A stretch of 64,000 bases of DNA from UBA940 sp045613745. GTDB taxonomy: Bacteria; Bacteroidota; Bacteroidia; Bacteroidales; Rikenellaceae. Below, piece after piece: positions 25,965-34,510 of the stretch; within the stretch, counting starts at the first letter, position 1; the number at the start of each line of letters is the position of its first letter. The stretch lies in the NCBI GenBank assembly GCA_045613745.1, contig JAZLBP010000013.1, forward strand, positions 62,001 to 126,000. Direction: 5' to 3'. Position numbers and translations under genes: made by a program. The notes under the pieces were generated by a model that saw only the letters and a program-made list of their open reading frames with translations, had not been told where the DNA came from and made no database searches.

Positions 25965-27047
25965 CTAGAGAGTTTGGCTCTTTACGGCGTCGCGTTTGCG
26001 ACCGAACGAAATCTCTTGACCGAATTGTTTGTTATTCAAGTGGATATTGAGGTTAGCCACTTGCTCGTAGCCCATATGTTTACCGTCGGTTTTGAACTTG
26101 AGTTGGAATTTCAGAGTCACACCATCGCGTTTCACTGCGGTGTAGTACAACTCGGCGTGGTTCAGGATGTTGTAGGGTGCTTGGTACAGAGGCTCACACG
26201 AGTACAGGCCGCTGATGCCGTACAGAGGCAGCAGGTTGTCACCATAGTAGAAGATATTGAGCAGACCCAAACCCCACTTCTCGATGCGCATCTCAACCTC
26301 GGCACCATTGGGCAACATAAACTCGCTGCTGGCCTTGCGGTCGCGTTGAGCCGATTGTTGCCAACCGAGTTGAACGTAGAATTTATCGAGAGGAAGAGCC
26401 GAAGCAATATTCACACCGACATAGGGATAAGCGATGATGTTGTCGCACACGCCCTTCACGCCAGTGCCGCTGCTTGCCAAGTGGTACATATGGAAGCTGT
26501 AACCTGCAAAGAAGAAGGGAATCTCGAAACGACCTGCCGAGAATACGCGGAAGGCCTCGCGGGTCGAAGTGCCGGCGTCATACTTGCCGTCCCAGTCCAA
26601 ACCCAACTCCAATTTACCACGCTCACCCTTGTATTGGAGCAGAGTACCGTGCAGCAGTTGGTTGTAGAAGGTATAGCTCGACGAGAAGATAGTGTTGGCA
26701 TAGGTACCAATCATAGCCGAGCGGTGGAAAACACCGGCGTATGCGCCAAAGCGTTTGTCTTTGTAGCTATAATAAGCGATAGGTTGGGGGGTGTGGAGGT
26801 ACTCCTCGGCACCGAAGTCACTCATCAACTCGACACCTGCCATAAAGCGGCTACCCTCGCCCCAAGCCACACCAATGGTGGGCGACAGCACCGAGCCAAA
26901 GATGGTACGCGATTTGGCCAAAGGCACATTGTCATTCTCGCGGTTGTCGAATCGTGTTTGGAAGTGGACGTCCCACTCGAAGGTTTGTGCTCCTGCGGTC
27001 AGAACAACACCAAGGAGCATTGCAAAAGCGGCAATTAATCTCTTCAT
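25965..27047 (-). CDS. Putative outer-membrane beta-barrel protein
   Basis: A 360-residue exported protein (signal peptide 1-20, LTAGA-QT) rich in alternating aromatic and small residues, typical of outer-membrane strands (RFGAYAGVFHRS, YSFHMYHLAS, FYVQLGWQQS). It ends in a polar tail rather than the classic C-terminal Phe. I do not recognise a named family, although it resembles small Bacteroidota porin-like proteins of unknown cargo. It has its own promoter (TTG-N20-TACATTTG on the minus strand at 27083-27113). The thioredoxin-like gene follows after 56 bp. Confidence 0.75.
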   Translation of the reverse strand: MKRLIAAFAMLLGVVLTAGAQTFEWDVHFQTRFDNRENDNVPLAKSRTIFGSVLSPTIGVAWGEGSRFMAGVELMSDFGAEEYLHTPQPIAYYSYKDKRFGAYAGVFHRSAMIGTYANTIFSSSYTFYNQLLHGTLLQYKGERGKLELGLDWDGKYDAGTSTREAFRVFSAGRFEIPFFFAGYSFHMYHLASSGTGVKGVCDNIIAYPYVGVNIASALPLDKFYVQLGWQQSAQRDRKASSEFMLPNGAEVEMRIEKWGLGLLNIFYYGDNLLPLYGISGLYSCEPLYQAPYNILNHAELYYTAVKRDGVTLKFQLKFKTDGKHMGYEQVANLNIHLNNKQFGQEISFGRKRDAVKSQTL

Positions 27048-27082
27048 TTGTTAGATTTGTTTTTATCTGTCTTAAATCGCCG

Positions 27083-27113
27083 CAAATGTACTCATTTATC
27101 ACATTATCTCCAA
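27083..27113 (-). promoter_or_regulatory. Promoter of the outer-membrane barrel gene
   Basis: On the minus strand TTG (27113-27111), a 20-bp spacer and TACATTTG (27090-27083). The -33 element lies inside the end of the upstream antiporter gene. Confidence 0.65.
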
Positions 27114-28586
27114 CTCTTTGAGTTGTTCGTTTACATCGCGGTCGTCATCCCACACCAACAGCAGCACGTCGCCCACGGCCAAACGGGTAGCTCCCTTGGG
27201 TACGATATAGCGGTCGCCGCGCTTGACAAACAGCACCAGAGTATTGGGTGGCAGTGTCACCTCGCGCATAGTGGCTCCTCCCGCCAGAAATGCTTCTGTC
27301 ACATCGAGTTCGGTGAGTGCGGCCTTGATATTATCGGGCAAATCTATACCGAAACTATCCGTACGCATAGGCATCGAAAGTCCCAGCTTGTCGGCCACAT
27401 AATTGACCGTCGAACCTTGCAGCGCAAGCGACAAAATTGTGATAAAAAATACTACGTTAAAAATCATATCCGCGACCTCGGGATTGAAGCCTCGGCCGAC
27501 AGCCACCAGCGGATAGGTAGCCAGAATGATGGGAACAGCGCCACGAAGTCCCACCCAGCTCGCATAGAGTTTGGCTTTGCGGGGCATTTTACGGAAAGGC
27601 GCAAGACACAAAAAGACCGTCAGCGGGCGAGCTACAAGAATCATTGCCAAGCCCACGACAACGCCCATAATTGCGGTCTCGGGCACAAGAAGTTTGTGCG
27701 GTGTCACCAGCAATCCCAGCATAATAAACATCACGATTTGCACAAGCCAAGTGTAACCGTCGAGCGACTTGGAGAGTCCCTTGCGACCAAACACATTGTG
27801 GGTGTTGCCCACCACCATTCCTGCGATATAGACAGCCAGGTAGCCGTTGCCTTGGATGGCATCGGTCATCGAGAAGGTAATAAACACAAACGACAGCAAC
27901 ATAATGGAGCTGAGCGAAGTATTATTGACTTTGGCTTTGTTGAGAGTCCACACGATAGCCTTGCCACACAGCACACCTGATGCAAAACCGATGGCAATCT
28001 GACTGACAAGTCGGAACAGAGTGTTCCACACGCCAATCTCGCCGCCATCCACCACCATATCCAGCACGATGATAGTCATAATGGCCGCCATAGGGTCGTT
28101 ACTACCGCTCTCGAACTCCAACAGCGGTTTCAGATTATGTTTGAGTGCGCGGCTGTTGCCAAGCATCGAAAACACTGACGCCGAGTCGGTTGACGACATA
28201 ATAGAGGCCATCAACAGCGACTCGCCATAGGTGAGCCCGAGGTTAAAAAGTTCGCTTGCAAAATAGATGATACCGCTTGTGGCAAAGGCCATCATAACCA
28301 CTCCGAGAGTGGCGAGTATCGAGCCTTGTGGCAGTACGGGGCGAATGTCATTGAAGTTGGTGTCCAAGCCACCCGAGAAAAGGATTACCGACAATGCAAT
28401 CATACCGATAAACTGCGCCACCAGCGAACTGTTGAATTCCAATCCGTAGCCATCGGTTCCGAAGGCCATACCGACCATCAAGAACAGCAACAGCGAGGGT
28501 ACACCGAACTTGGCTCCGGCCTGACTGACCAGAATAGCGCTCAGCATAACCACTGCGAATATAAATATAACACTGTTTGTCAGCAT
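27099..28586 (-). CDS. NhaP2/CvrA-type K+/H+ antiporter with RCK_C domain
   Basis: A 495-residue inner-membrane cation/proton antiporter of the CPA1 group. About 12 hydrophobic segments fill residues 1-390, including FGVPSLLLFLMVGMAFG at the start and ASIMSSTDSASVFSML, the family's SSTDSAxVF ion-path motif. The C-terminal part (about 395-490) is an RCK_C/TrkA_C regulatory domain (ATMREVTLPPNTLVLFVKRG, then DVLLLVWDD). Likely role: potassium and pH homeostasis. It lies 67 bp after the TonB-like gene on the same strand, so the two may be co-transcribed. Confidence 0.9.
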   Translation of the reverse strand: MLTNSVIFIFAVVMLSAILVSQAGAKFGVPSLLLFLMVGMAFGTDGYGLEFNSSLVAQFIGMIALSVILFSGGLDTNFNDIRPVLPQGSILATLGVVMMAFATSGIIYFASELFNLGLTYGESLLMASIMSSTDSASVFSMLGNSRALKHNLKPLLEFESGSNDPMAAIMTIIVLDMVVDGGEIGVWNTLFRLVSQIAIGFASGVLCGKAIVWTLNKAKVNNTSLSSIMLLSFVFITFSMTDAIQGNGYLAVYIAGMVVGNTHNVFGRKGLSKSLDGYTWLVQIVMFIMLGLLVTPHKLLVPETAIMGVVVGLAMILVARPLTVFLCLAPFRKMPRKAKLYASWVGLRGAVPIILATYPLVAVGRGFNPEVADMIFNVVFFITILSLALQGSTVNYVADKLGLSMPMRTDSFGIDLPDNIKAALTELDVTEAFLAGGATMREVTLPPNTLVLFVKRGDRYIVPKGATRLAVGDVLLLVWDDDRDVNEQLKELEIM

Positions 28587-28653
28587 AATCCCTTGTTTTC
28601 TGTCTGCTTTTAATGCCTTAACGCATCAGCACAGCAATTATTGCCCCTCTACC

Positions 28654-29487
28654 CTACTGCGGAAGGAAGATATAGGAGATTCGACCCGTTTGGCGTTCGG
28701 GTGCCGAGGCGTCGATGTTGAATCTCGATTTGCGGGTAGCGTCCAACGCGGTCTCCCACATACACTCATCGGGTGCCGATTGCTGTTTGTCCACCACCGC
28801 ACTAACCACATCGCCATTGCGGTTGATGGTCACCGACACAATAACCTCGCCGCCATTCTCGCAACGATAGGCGGGAATATCCAGATACTGCGCCGTACGG
28901 ACGGGATTGACAAACGAATAGGACACCGTTACACGTCCTTTGGCTTTGGACGATGTGTTTTGTTGGGTTTTATCCTTGTCGTCGGTTTTGCGCTTCATCG
29001 CCTCCTCGTCGGCAAGTCCCTGCTCGTAGCGTTCGCGGTTGGCACGCATACGCTCTTGGGCACGCTTGGCGTCGGCGGTAAGTTTTTCGACATCGGTGCT
29101 GCGGTCGTCGCGCAGTCGCGAGTCCATATCACTCTCCTCGGCCTGCTCGTTCGAGGTGCGGTTGCGCACGTCACTCAAATCCTCGGCAGGCATACGCTTT
29201 TTAATCTCCTGTTCGAGCTTCTCCTTCTGTTTTTGAAGCTCGGCAAGTGACTGCAAATCAATCACCATCACCTGATCGGCGCGCTCCGAAGTGACAGTCA
29301 CCTTGGAGCCCACAAAGGCAATCGCCAACAACAAATAGGCGATGACGGTAATCAACAAACCTCGTCGGTTGTCGTAGCTCCACTCGCCAATATCTTGTCG
29401 TCGGTTGTCGAAAGGCAGTTTCAATCGCTTTCGTCGGCGCACCTCGGGATTGGGTTTTTGTGTATGTTTTTCTCTATTTTCGGCCAT
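28654..29487 (-). CDS. TonB-like energy transducer
   Basis: A 277-residue protein with the TonB layout: a basic cytoplasmic N-terminus, one membrane segment (LLITVIAYLLLAIAFVG), a charged coiled-coil periplasmic stretch (LQKQKEKLEQEIKKR to QEGLADEE-type repeats, about 85-185), then a C-terminal domain ending RISYIFLPQ with VIVSVTINRNGDVVSAVVD. The ORF extends to 29583, but the ATG at 29487 (MAENREKH) is chosen because a TAATTTTG promoter lies 21 bp upstream of it. A Pro-rich spacer is absent, so it is TonB-like and not classical TonB. It could power SusC-type receptors, but this is inference. ExbB/ExbD genes are not seen nearby. Confidence 0.75.
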   Translation of the reverse strand: MAENREKHTQKPNPEVRRRKRLKLPFDNRRQDIGEWSYDNRRGLLITVIAYLLLAIAFVGSKVTVTSERADQVMVIDLQSLAELQKQKEKLEQEIKKRMPAEDLSDVRNRTSNEQAEESDMDSRLRDDRSTDVEKLTADAKRAQERMRANRERYEQGLADEEAMKRKTDDKDKTQQNTSSKAKGRVTVSYSFVNPVRTAQYLDIPAYRCENGGEVIVSVTINRNGDVVSAVVDKQQSAPDECMWETALDATRKSRFNIDASAPERQTGRISYIFLPQ

Positions 29488-29507
29488 ATTGCTTTGCAAA
29501 AACACAG

Positions 29508-29515
29508 CAAAATTA
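29508..29515 (-). promoter_or_regulatory. -7 promoter element of the TonB-like gene
   Basis: The minus strand reads TAATTTTG, 21 bp before the ATG at 29487. It decides against the longer ORF start. Confidence 0.65.
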
Positions 29516-29536
29516 CAATTTCTTGAAATAAATTCA

Positions 29537-29544
29537 TAACTTTG
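29537..29544 (+). promoter_or_regulatory. -7 promoter element of lpxC-fabZ
   Basis: TAACTTTG matches TAnnTTTG, 29 bp before the lpxC-fabZ start, in a region shared with the divergent TonB-like gene. Confidence 0.7.
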
Positions 29545-29572
29545 CCAAAGTTTATCCATAAAAAAGACATTT

Positions 29573-30967
29573 ATGACAAACAAACAAAAAACATTGAATC
29601 AGCCGATTCAATTCTCGGGCCGCGGTCTGCACACCGGTTTGGCAACAAGTATGACGGTTCTTCCGGCACCTGCCAACCACGGTATCACATTCCGCCGCAC
29701 CGATCTCGAAGGAACCCCGGAGATACCTGCGCTGAGTGATTATGTGACTGACACTTCGAGAAGTACAACCATCGAAAAGGACGGAGTTAAAATCTCTACC
29801 ATCGAACACATCATGTCGGCACTGTGGATGAGCGGTGTTGACAATGCTATAATCGAAGTCAGCGCACCCGAAGTCCCCATTATGGACGGCTCGGCACGAG
29901 ATTACGTTGCCGAAATCGCGCGCGTCGGCCTCACCGAACTCGACGAGGACATCATCTATTACACCCCGCGTGAACGCGTTTCGTATGTAAACAAGGAGAA
30001 GGGCATCACTATCGACATCTTCCCCGATGACGAGTTCAGTATCTCGCTGCACGTCGATTACGGAAGCAAGGTGCTCGGTAATCAGTACGCAACCTTCACC
30101 TACGGCAAAGACGACTACGCAGGTCAAATTGCCCCCTGCCGCACCTTTGTGTTCCTGCACGAGATTCTTCCTTTGTTGCAGAATAATCTGGTTAAGGGTG
30201 GCGACATCGACAACGCAATTGTGGTGGTTGAGCGCCCCGTTTCGGACGAGGAGCTGGCCTACCTCGGCAAGGTATTCAACCGCGAGGGTATGCAGACCAG
30301 CGGTGGCTATCTCAACAACCTCGAACTGCGCTTCATCAACGAGCCCGCACGCCACAAACTGCTCGACCTGACAGGCGATCTCGCACTGCTGGGAGCACGC
30401 ATCAAGGGTCGTGTGATGGCTACCCGCCCCGGCCACTTCGCCAACACCGAGCTGTGCAAGATGTTGCGTAAAAACCGCCGAAGCGCAAGCCAAAAACCTC
30501 GCTTCAAGTACAACCCCACACAAACTCCCGCCTACGATGTAAACCAAATCAAGGAGTATCTGCCCCACCGCGCACCCTTCCTGCTGGTGGATAAGATTAT
30601 GCACATCGACGAGGAGAATGTCATCGGTATCAAGAACGTCAGCTACAACGAGCCCTTCTTTGCGGGTCACTTCCCCGAGGAGCCCATTATGCCCGGTGTG
30701 CTGATTGTCGAGGCTATGGCACAATGCGGCGGCATGCTGGCAATTCACAATCTCGACAAGGAGTCAAAGTACTCGACCTACTTTATGAAAATCGACAACG
30801 TGCGTTTCAAAAACAAGGTCGTACCCGGCGACACCCTGCAACTCGAACTTAAACTTATGGAACCTATACGCCGAGGAATCGTGGTGATGGACGCCAAAGC
30901 ATTCGTAGCAGACAAGCTCGTGTGTGAGGCAGAGTTGATGGCACAGGTTACAAAAATCAAAGAATAA
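29573..30967 (+). CDS. lpxC-fabZ: Bifunctional LpxC deacetylase/FabZ dehydratase
   Basis: A 464-residue fusion usual in Bacteroidota. The N-terminal 300 residues are LpxC, which removes the acetyl group from UDP-3-O-acyl-GlcNAc in the committed step of lipid A synthesis. Zinc ligands are H79 in STIEHIM and the His/Asp of RHKLLDLTGD, with GHFANTEL near residue 285 supplying the catalytic His. The C-terminal 145 residues are FabZ, with PHRAPFLLVD and the catalytic H and E in FFAGHFPEEPIMPGVLIVEA, dehydrating 3-hydroxyacyl-ACP. lpxA follows after 32 bp. lpxD, which often precedes the fusion, is absent here; a divergent TonB-like gene takes its place. Confidence 0.97.
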   Translation: MTNKQKTLNQPIQFSGRGLHTGLATSMTVLPAPANHGITFRRTDLEGTPEIPALSDYVTDTSRSTTIEKDGVKISTIEHIMSALWMSGVDNAIIEVSAPEVPIMDGSARDYVAEIARVGLTELDEDIIYYTPRERVSYVNKEKGITIDIFPDDEFSISLHVDYGSKVLGNQYATFTYGKDDYAGQIAPCRTFVFLHEILPLLQNNLVKGGDIDNAIVVVERPVSDEELAYLGKVFNREGMQTSGGYLNNLELRFINEPARHKLLDLTGDLALLGARIKGRVMATRPGHFANTELCKMLRKNRRSASQKPRFKYNPTQTPAYDVNQIKEYLPHRAPFLLVDKIMHIDEENVIGIKNVSYNEPFFAGHFPEEPIMPGVLIVEAMAQCGGMLAIHNLDKESKYSTYFMKIDNVRFKNKVVPGDTLQLELKLMEPIRRGIVVMDAKAFVADKLVCEAELMAQVTKIKE

Positions 30968-30999
30968 TCAACAAAAGCAATTAACTCATACACACATTT

Positions 31000-31797
31000 A
31001 TGATCAGTAACTTAGCCTACGTTCACCCCGATGCCACCATCGGTCAAAACGTAACAATAGAACCCTTCGCCTATGTTGGCGCTGATGTAATTATCGGTGA
31101 CGACTGCTATATCGGCCCCAACTCGCAAATCCTGCCCGGAACACGTATGGGTAAAGGATGTAAAGTATTCGGTGCAATTCTGGGTGGCGAGCCCCAAGAC
31201 CTTAAATTCAAGGGCGAGTACACCACACTCGAAATTGGCGACTACAACACCTTCCGCGAGGCTTGTACCGTCAACCGAGGCACCGCAGCCAAAGGCCGCA
31301 CCGTCATTGGCAGTCACAACCTGTTTATGGCCTGCTCACACATCGGTCACGATGTTGTTGTGGGTAGCCACTGTGTGATTGTAAACGCTGTGCTGGTTGC
31401 AGGCGAGGTAGTTATCGGTGACTGGGCTATTCTGGGTGGTAACTCGGCAGTTCACCAATTCGTTCGCATCGGCGAGCACGCTATGATCAGCGGCGGTTCG
31501 CTTGTAAGCAAGGATGTTCCCCCGTTTGTTAAGGCAGCGCGCAACCCTCTGTCGTTTGTGGGTGCCAACTACATCGGTCTGCGTCGTCGCGGCTTCACTT
31601 CGGAGAAGATTAGCGAGATTCAGGAGATTTTCCGTATTCTGTTCCAAAGCGGCTACGCCTATGGCCGTGCTTGCGACATCGTGGAGGACAACATTGCCCG
31701 CAGCCCCGAGCGCGATCTGATTGTAGGTTTCTTCCGCGCCTCTAAACGTGGCGTAATCAAGCCCTACAACGTAGCTCTTGGCGACACCGAGGATTAA
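31000..31797 (+). CDS. lpxA: UDP-N-acetylglucosamine acyltransferase
   Basis: First acyltransferase of lipid A synthesis, moving a 3-hydroxyacyl chain from ACP to UDP-GlcNAc. 265 residues with a left-handed beta-helix of hexapeptide repeats (ATIGQNVTIEP, ADVIIGDDCYIG, GDWAILGGNSAVHQFVRIG). The catalytic histidine is in SHIGHDV near residue 120. The C-terminal helical part (SEKISEIQEIFRILF) is present. Co-transcribed with lpxC-fabZ and closed by a strong terminator. Confidence 0.96.
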   Translation: MISNLAYVHPDATIGQNVTIEPFAYVGADVIIGDDCYIGPNSQILPGTRMGKGCKVFGAILGGEPQDLKFKGEYTTLEIGDYNTFREACTVNRGTAAKGRTVIGSHNLFMACSHIGHDVVVGSHCVIVNAVLVAGEVVIGDWAILGGNSAVHQFVRIGEHAMISGGSLVSKDVPPFVKAARNPLSFVGANYIGLRRRGFTSEKISEIQEIFRILFQSGYAYGRACDIVEDNIARSPERDLIVGFFRASKRGVIKPYNVALGDTED

Positions 31798-31819
31798 TCC
31801 AAACCTTGATATTAAGCAA

Positions 31820-31855
31820 CAAAAGAGGCTGTCCTATGCAGGACAGCCTCTTTTG
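31820..31855. terminator. Bidirectional terminator between lpxA and the SusCD operon
   Basis: A 15-bp perfect stem, CAAAAGAGGCTGTCC (31820-31834) with 31841-31855, has a 6-nt loop. Both strands give a T-rich 3' side, matching the two convergent units it separates. Confidence 0.9.
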
Positions 31856-31873
31856 TGTTTAGTGATTTCCGCT

Positions 31874-32851
31874 TTACGGAAGAATAATAGTCAGAGGATA
31901 CACACCATCGTATTCACCCGAAGTCAGGTGACCAAAGTGGAATGTCGGCAGACAGTAGATGGGATTAAGTTCCAGACGTTTGTCCGACACCTTACGTTGC
32001 TTGTCGGCATACATCGAGAAGTCGCTGTTGCCCTCATAGTCATCGGGGTGGTAAGCATAGGTCATATGCATTGCACCTGTTCCTGTGGGGTCGGGCATCA
32101 TCATACCTGTACGGATAGGCTCATATTTGAGCGAGCCATCCTCCTTAACCATAATCTGCACATAGGCAGCAGGAGCACCTGCCATACCCGCAGCAGCCCA
32201 TTCCTCGGCCAACAAGCCCTCCGAATAGGGGTCCATAATGCGGTAAATCTCGGCCTCTTGAGCGCGATAGACATCCGCTTTATAGTCGTAGGCAAACAAA
32301 CAGCTGTCGATGTAGGTACACTTGCCGATAAATTCGTAGGTCAAACGACGGCTCAGCGACACGGTGGTTTGTTTCTTGTTCGAGGGGCTGACATTGTTGA
32401 GCAGAGTCAGACGGAACTTACTCTTCTCGGTCAGGCTCAAATCGTCGATGTCGGTATATTTCACCTGTGCATAAGCCATATTGGCCTCGTCTTGGAAAAT
32501 CACACGTTGAGTAGCCAGCGAGAAGATACCTGCGGGGTCCTTCTCCAACCACTTTTTAACGGTAATGGTTTGCGGCTCGTTGTCGATAATGGTATCTTGC
32601 TCAACCTCGGCCTCGATTTCGAATTTCAGGTTGACAACGTTGTTGTTTTTGCTGCCACGATAGACGGGCACAAACACTGTATTGTTGTCCTCCTTACCCG
32701 TTTCGAGGTTCAGAACCGAAGCTGCAAACGCAAAACAGCCATCATCCTCGTCTTGGCCACCTTCGTAGAGCGGACCCATAACATCTTGATTGCAAGCGGA
32801 GAGCAATGCAGCCACCGCCGACAAAACGAATACTATTTTATTGAGTTTCAT
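31874..32851 (-). CDS. SusCD-linked surface lipoprotein
   Basis: A 325-residue lipoprotein (lipobox LLSAC, Cys20 from the ATG at 32851). A GTG two codons upstream is also in frame, but ATG is preferred. Residues about 55-140 look like a beta-sandwich with FVPVYRG, as seen in DUF4843- or BT_3987-type N-terminal domains; this match is tentative. It follows SusD after 12 bp and so takes the SusE/F place: an auxiliary surface ligand-binding protein. No catalytic motif is visible. It ends at the bidirectional terminator downstream. Confidence 0.75.
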   Translation of the reverse strand: MKLNKIVFVLSAVAALLSACNQDVMGPLYEGGQDEDDGCFAFAASVLNLETGKEDNNTVFVPVYRGSKNNNVVNLKFEIEAEVEQDTIIDNEPQTITVKKWLEKDPAGIFSLATQRVIFQDEANMAYAQVKYTDIDDLSLTEKSKFRLTLLNNVSPSNKKQTTVSLSRRLTYEFIGKCTYIDSCLFAYDYKADVYRAQEAEIYRIMDPYSEGLLAEEWAAAGMAGAPAAYVQIMVKEDGSLKYEPIRTGMMMPDPTGTGAMHMTYAYHPDDYEGNSDFSMYADKQRKVSDKRLELNPIYCLPTFHFGHLTSGEYDGVYPLTIILP

Positions 32852-32863
32852 AGACACTTTTCG

Positions 32864-34504
32864 TTATTTCTGAACATACGGGTTTTGGTCCTCGGGGCCA
32901 ATGTTCGGGTTGTTGTCAATCTCCTTTTGAGGAATCATCAGGATACACTCGATGTAGTCTGCAGGGAAGGCCTGATACTCGGCATACTTGCTCAACACGT
33001 TCGAGTGGTTGCTCTTGGTGCCGTCTTCGAGTTCCCACGAGCGAGTCCAAGGCATACCCAGACGCAGGATGTCGAACAGACGACCTGCCTCGCCCCACAA
33101 CTCGATACGACGTTGCAACAGAATCTCGTCAAGCAGAGTGGTTACCGTTCCGACAGTACCAAAAGTTTGAACACCACCTTTGAGTTTAGCAACTCGCTCA
33201 ACATAGGTCGAGTCACGACGTTCGCCGAGTTTGATAAGTTCCTCGCGTGCATCATCATCAAATCCCTGACGGCAGAGAGCTTCGGCACGAATCAGACACG
33301 CCTCCTCCATACGCATAAAGATGAGGTCACCTGTGTAGGCCTTTTGGTCTTTCCATTGGAATTTGTGTTGGTTATAGTTGATGTTTGCACCATAGGTCCA
33401 ATCGTCAACGGTCACTCCGATATCGCCATTCCACCAACCCTTGCGGATGTCGGTGTCGGGGATTTGCGAGTACAACCAGTTGCTGATACACTTGGGCGCC
33501 TCTGCTGCGTAGTAAACACTTGTGCAGGCGTCCATCATCGAGTAGAACGACGCAAACACGTTACACTGCTCGCTCAACACCTCTGCACCCCAGAGCACCG
33601 AGCTCGATGCCACCGAGTTGAAGGGGGTTTTGCCTGTTGTCCAGTTTTTGGTGTCGTTGTCGTAGGTTCCCTTCACAACCACAGCCTCACTCATACTGAG
33701 CAGCGAGCGGCCGGGTTTGGCCATCGCCTTTTGAGCTGCATCTGCGGCAACATCCCACTGGTTTTGAACCAATGCCACACGAGCTTTGAGCAACCAAGTG
33801 GCATAGATATCCAGATTCGAGATGTGCGATTGCGAGAGTTTCGACTCCTCGAACAGAGTGATTGCGGTGTTCAGGTCGGTGTTAATGCGGTCGTACACAT
33901 CCTGCACGGTGCCACGTCCTTTACCCTTCGAGCTACTTGTGGTTGGCTCGGTATAGATGGGCACACCGGGCCAATCCTCGTGTCCCTTGTAGGTTTGTTG
34001 GAACGACTGAATCAGCATAAAGTAGGCATACGCACGAGCGGCATAGGCCTGCGCCATCACATCTTTGAGTTCATTAACATCACCCGTTGCGGTCTTCTCA
34101 ACCGACAGAATGTAGTTGAGGTTACCAATGATTTCGTAGAAATACATCCAAGTGAAGTAGCACTGCTGAATGGTGCTGGTAAATCGTTCGCGAGCCTCGT
34201 AATTGTAGGCTTTCCAGAACCAACCTGCGCCCTCGGCAGTGTGCACCATATCGTCACCCATAACCTCGGCGTTGAGCGTGATTGCAGCATTGCCGAAACA
34301 TTGGTGAGCATTGGCAGTTACAAAGTTTATGCGGTTGTACATCGTCGAGTACACGCCGTTCATAGCCACGCGAACCGAGCTTACATCGCTCAAAATTTGG
34401 TTTTTGTCCACTTCGCCCGAGGGCAGAGTCTCCATAAAGCCCGCGCAACCAGAGGTCATAGTAAGTCCCGCAGCAAGCAGGAGCATATATATAAATCTTT
34501 TCAT
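32864..34504 (-). CDS. SusD/RagB-family surface nutrient-binding lipoprotein
   Basis: A 546-residue lipoprotein that forms the lid over its SusC partner and binds the imported ligand. Signal peptide and lipobox TMTSGC give Cys20. The SusD_N-like region has ILSDVSSVRVAMNGVYSTMYN. TPR-type helices follow (AYAARAYAYFMLIQSFQQTYKG), and the C-terminal RagB part contains EEACLIRAEALCRQGFDDDA and ILLQRRIELWGEAGRLFDILRLG, a strong family block. The stop of the SusC gene lies 6 bp upstream. Its ligand is unknown: the locus has no glycoside hydrolase, sulfatase or peptidase. Confidence 0.95.
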   Translation of the reverse strand: MKRFIYMLLLAAGLTMTSGCAGFMETLPSGEVDKNQILSDVSSVRVAMNGVYSTMYNRINFVTANAHQCFGNAAITLNAEVMGDDMVHTAEGAGWFWKAYNYEARERFTSTIQQCYFTWMYFYEIIGNLNYILSVEKTATGDVNELKDVMAQAYAARAYAYFMLIQSFQQTYKGHEDWPGVPIYTEPTTSSSKGKGRGTVQDVYDRINTDLNTAITLFEESKLSQSHISNLDIYATWLLKARVALVQNQWDVAADAAQKAMAKPGRSLLSMSEAVVVKGTYDNDTKNWTTGKTPFNSVASSSVLWGAEVLSEQCNVFASFYSMMDACTSVYYAAEAPKCISNWLYSQIPDTDIRKGWWNGDIGVTVDDWTYGANINYNQHKFQWKDQKAYTGDLIFMRMEEACLIRAEALCRQGFDDDAREELIKLGERRDSTYVERVAKLKGGVQTFGTVGTVTTLLDEILLQRRIELWGEAGRLFDILRLGMPWTRSWELEDGTKSNHSNVLSKYAEYQAFPADYIECILMIPQKEIDNNPNIGPEDQNPYVQK

Positions 34505-34510
34505 ACGCGT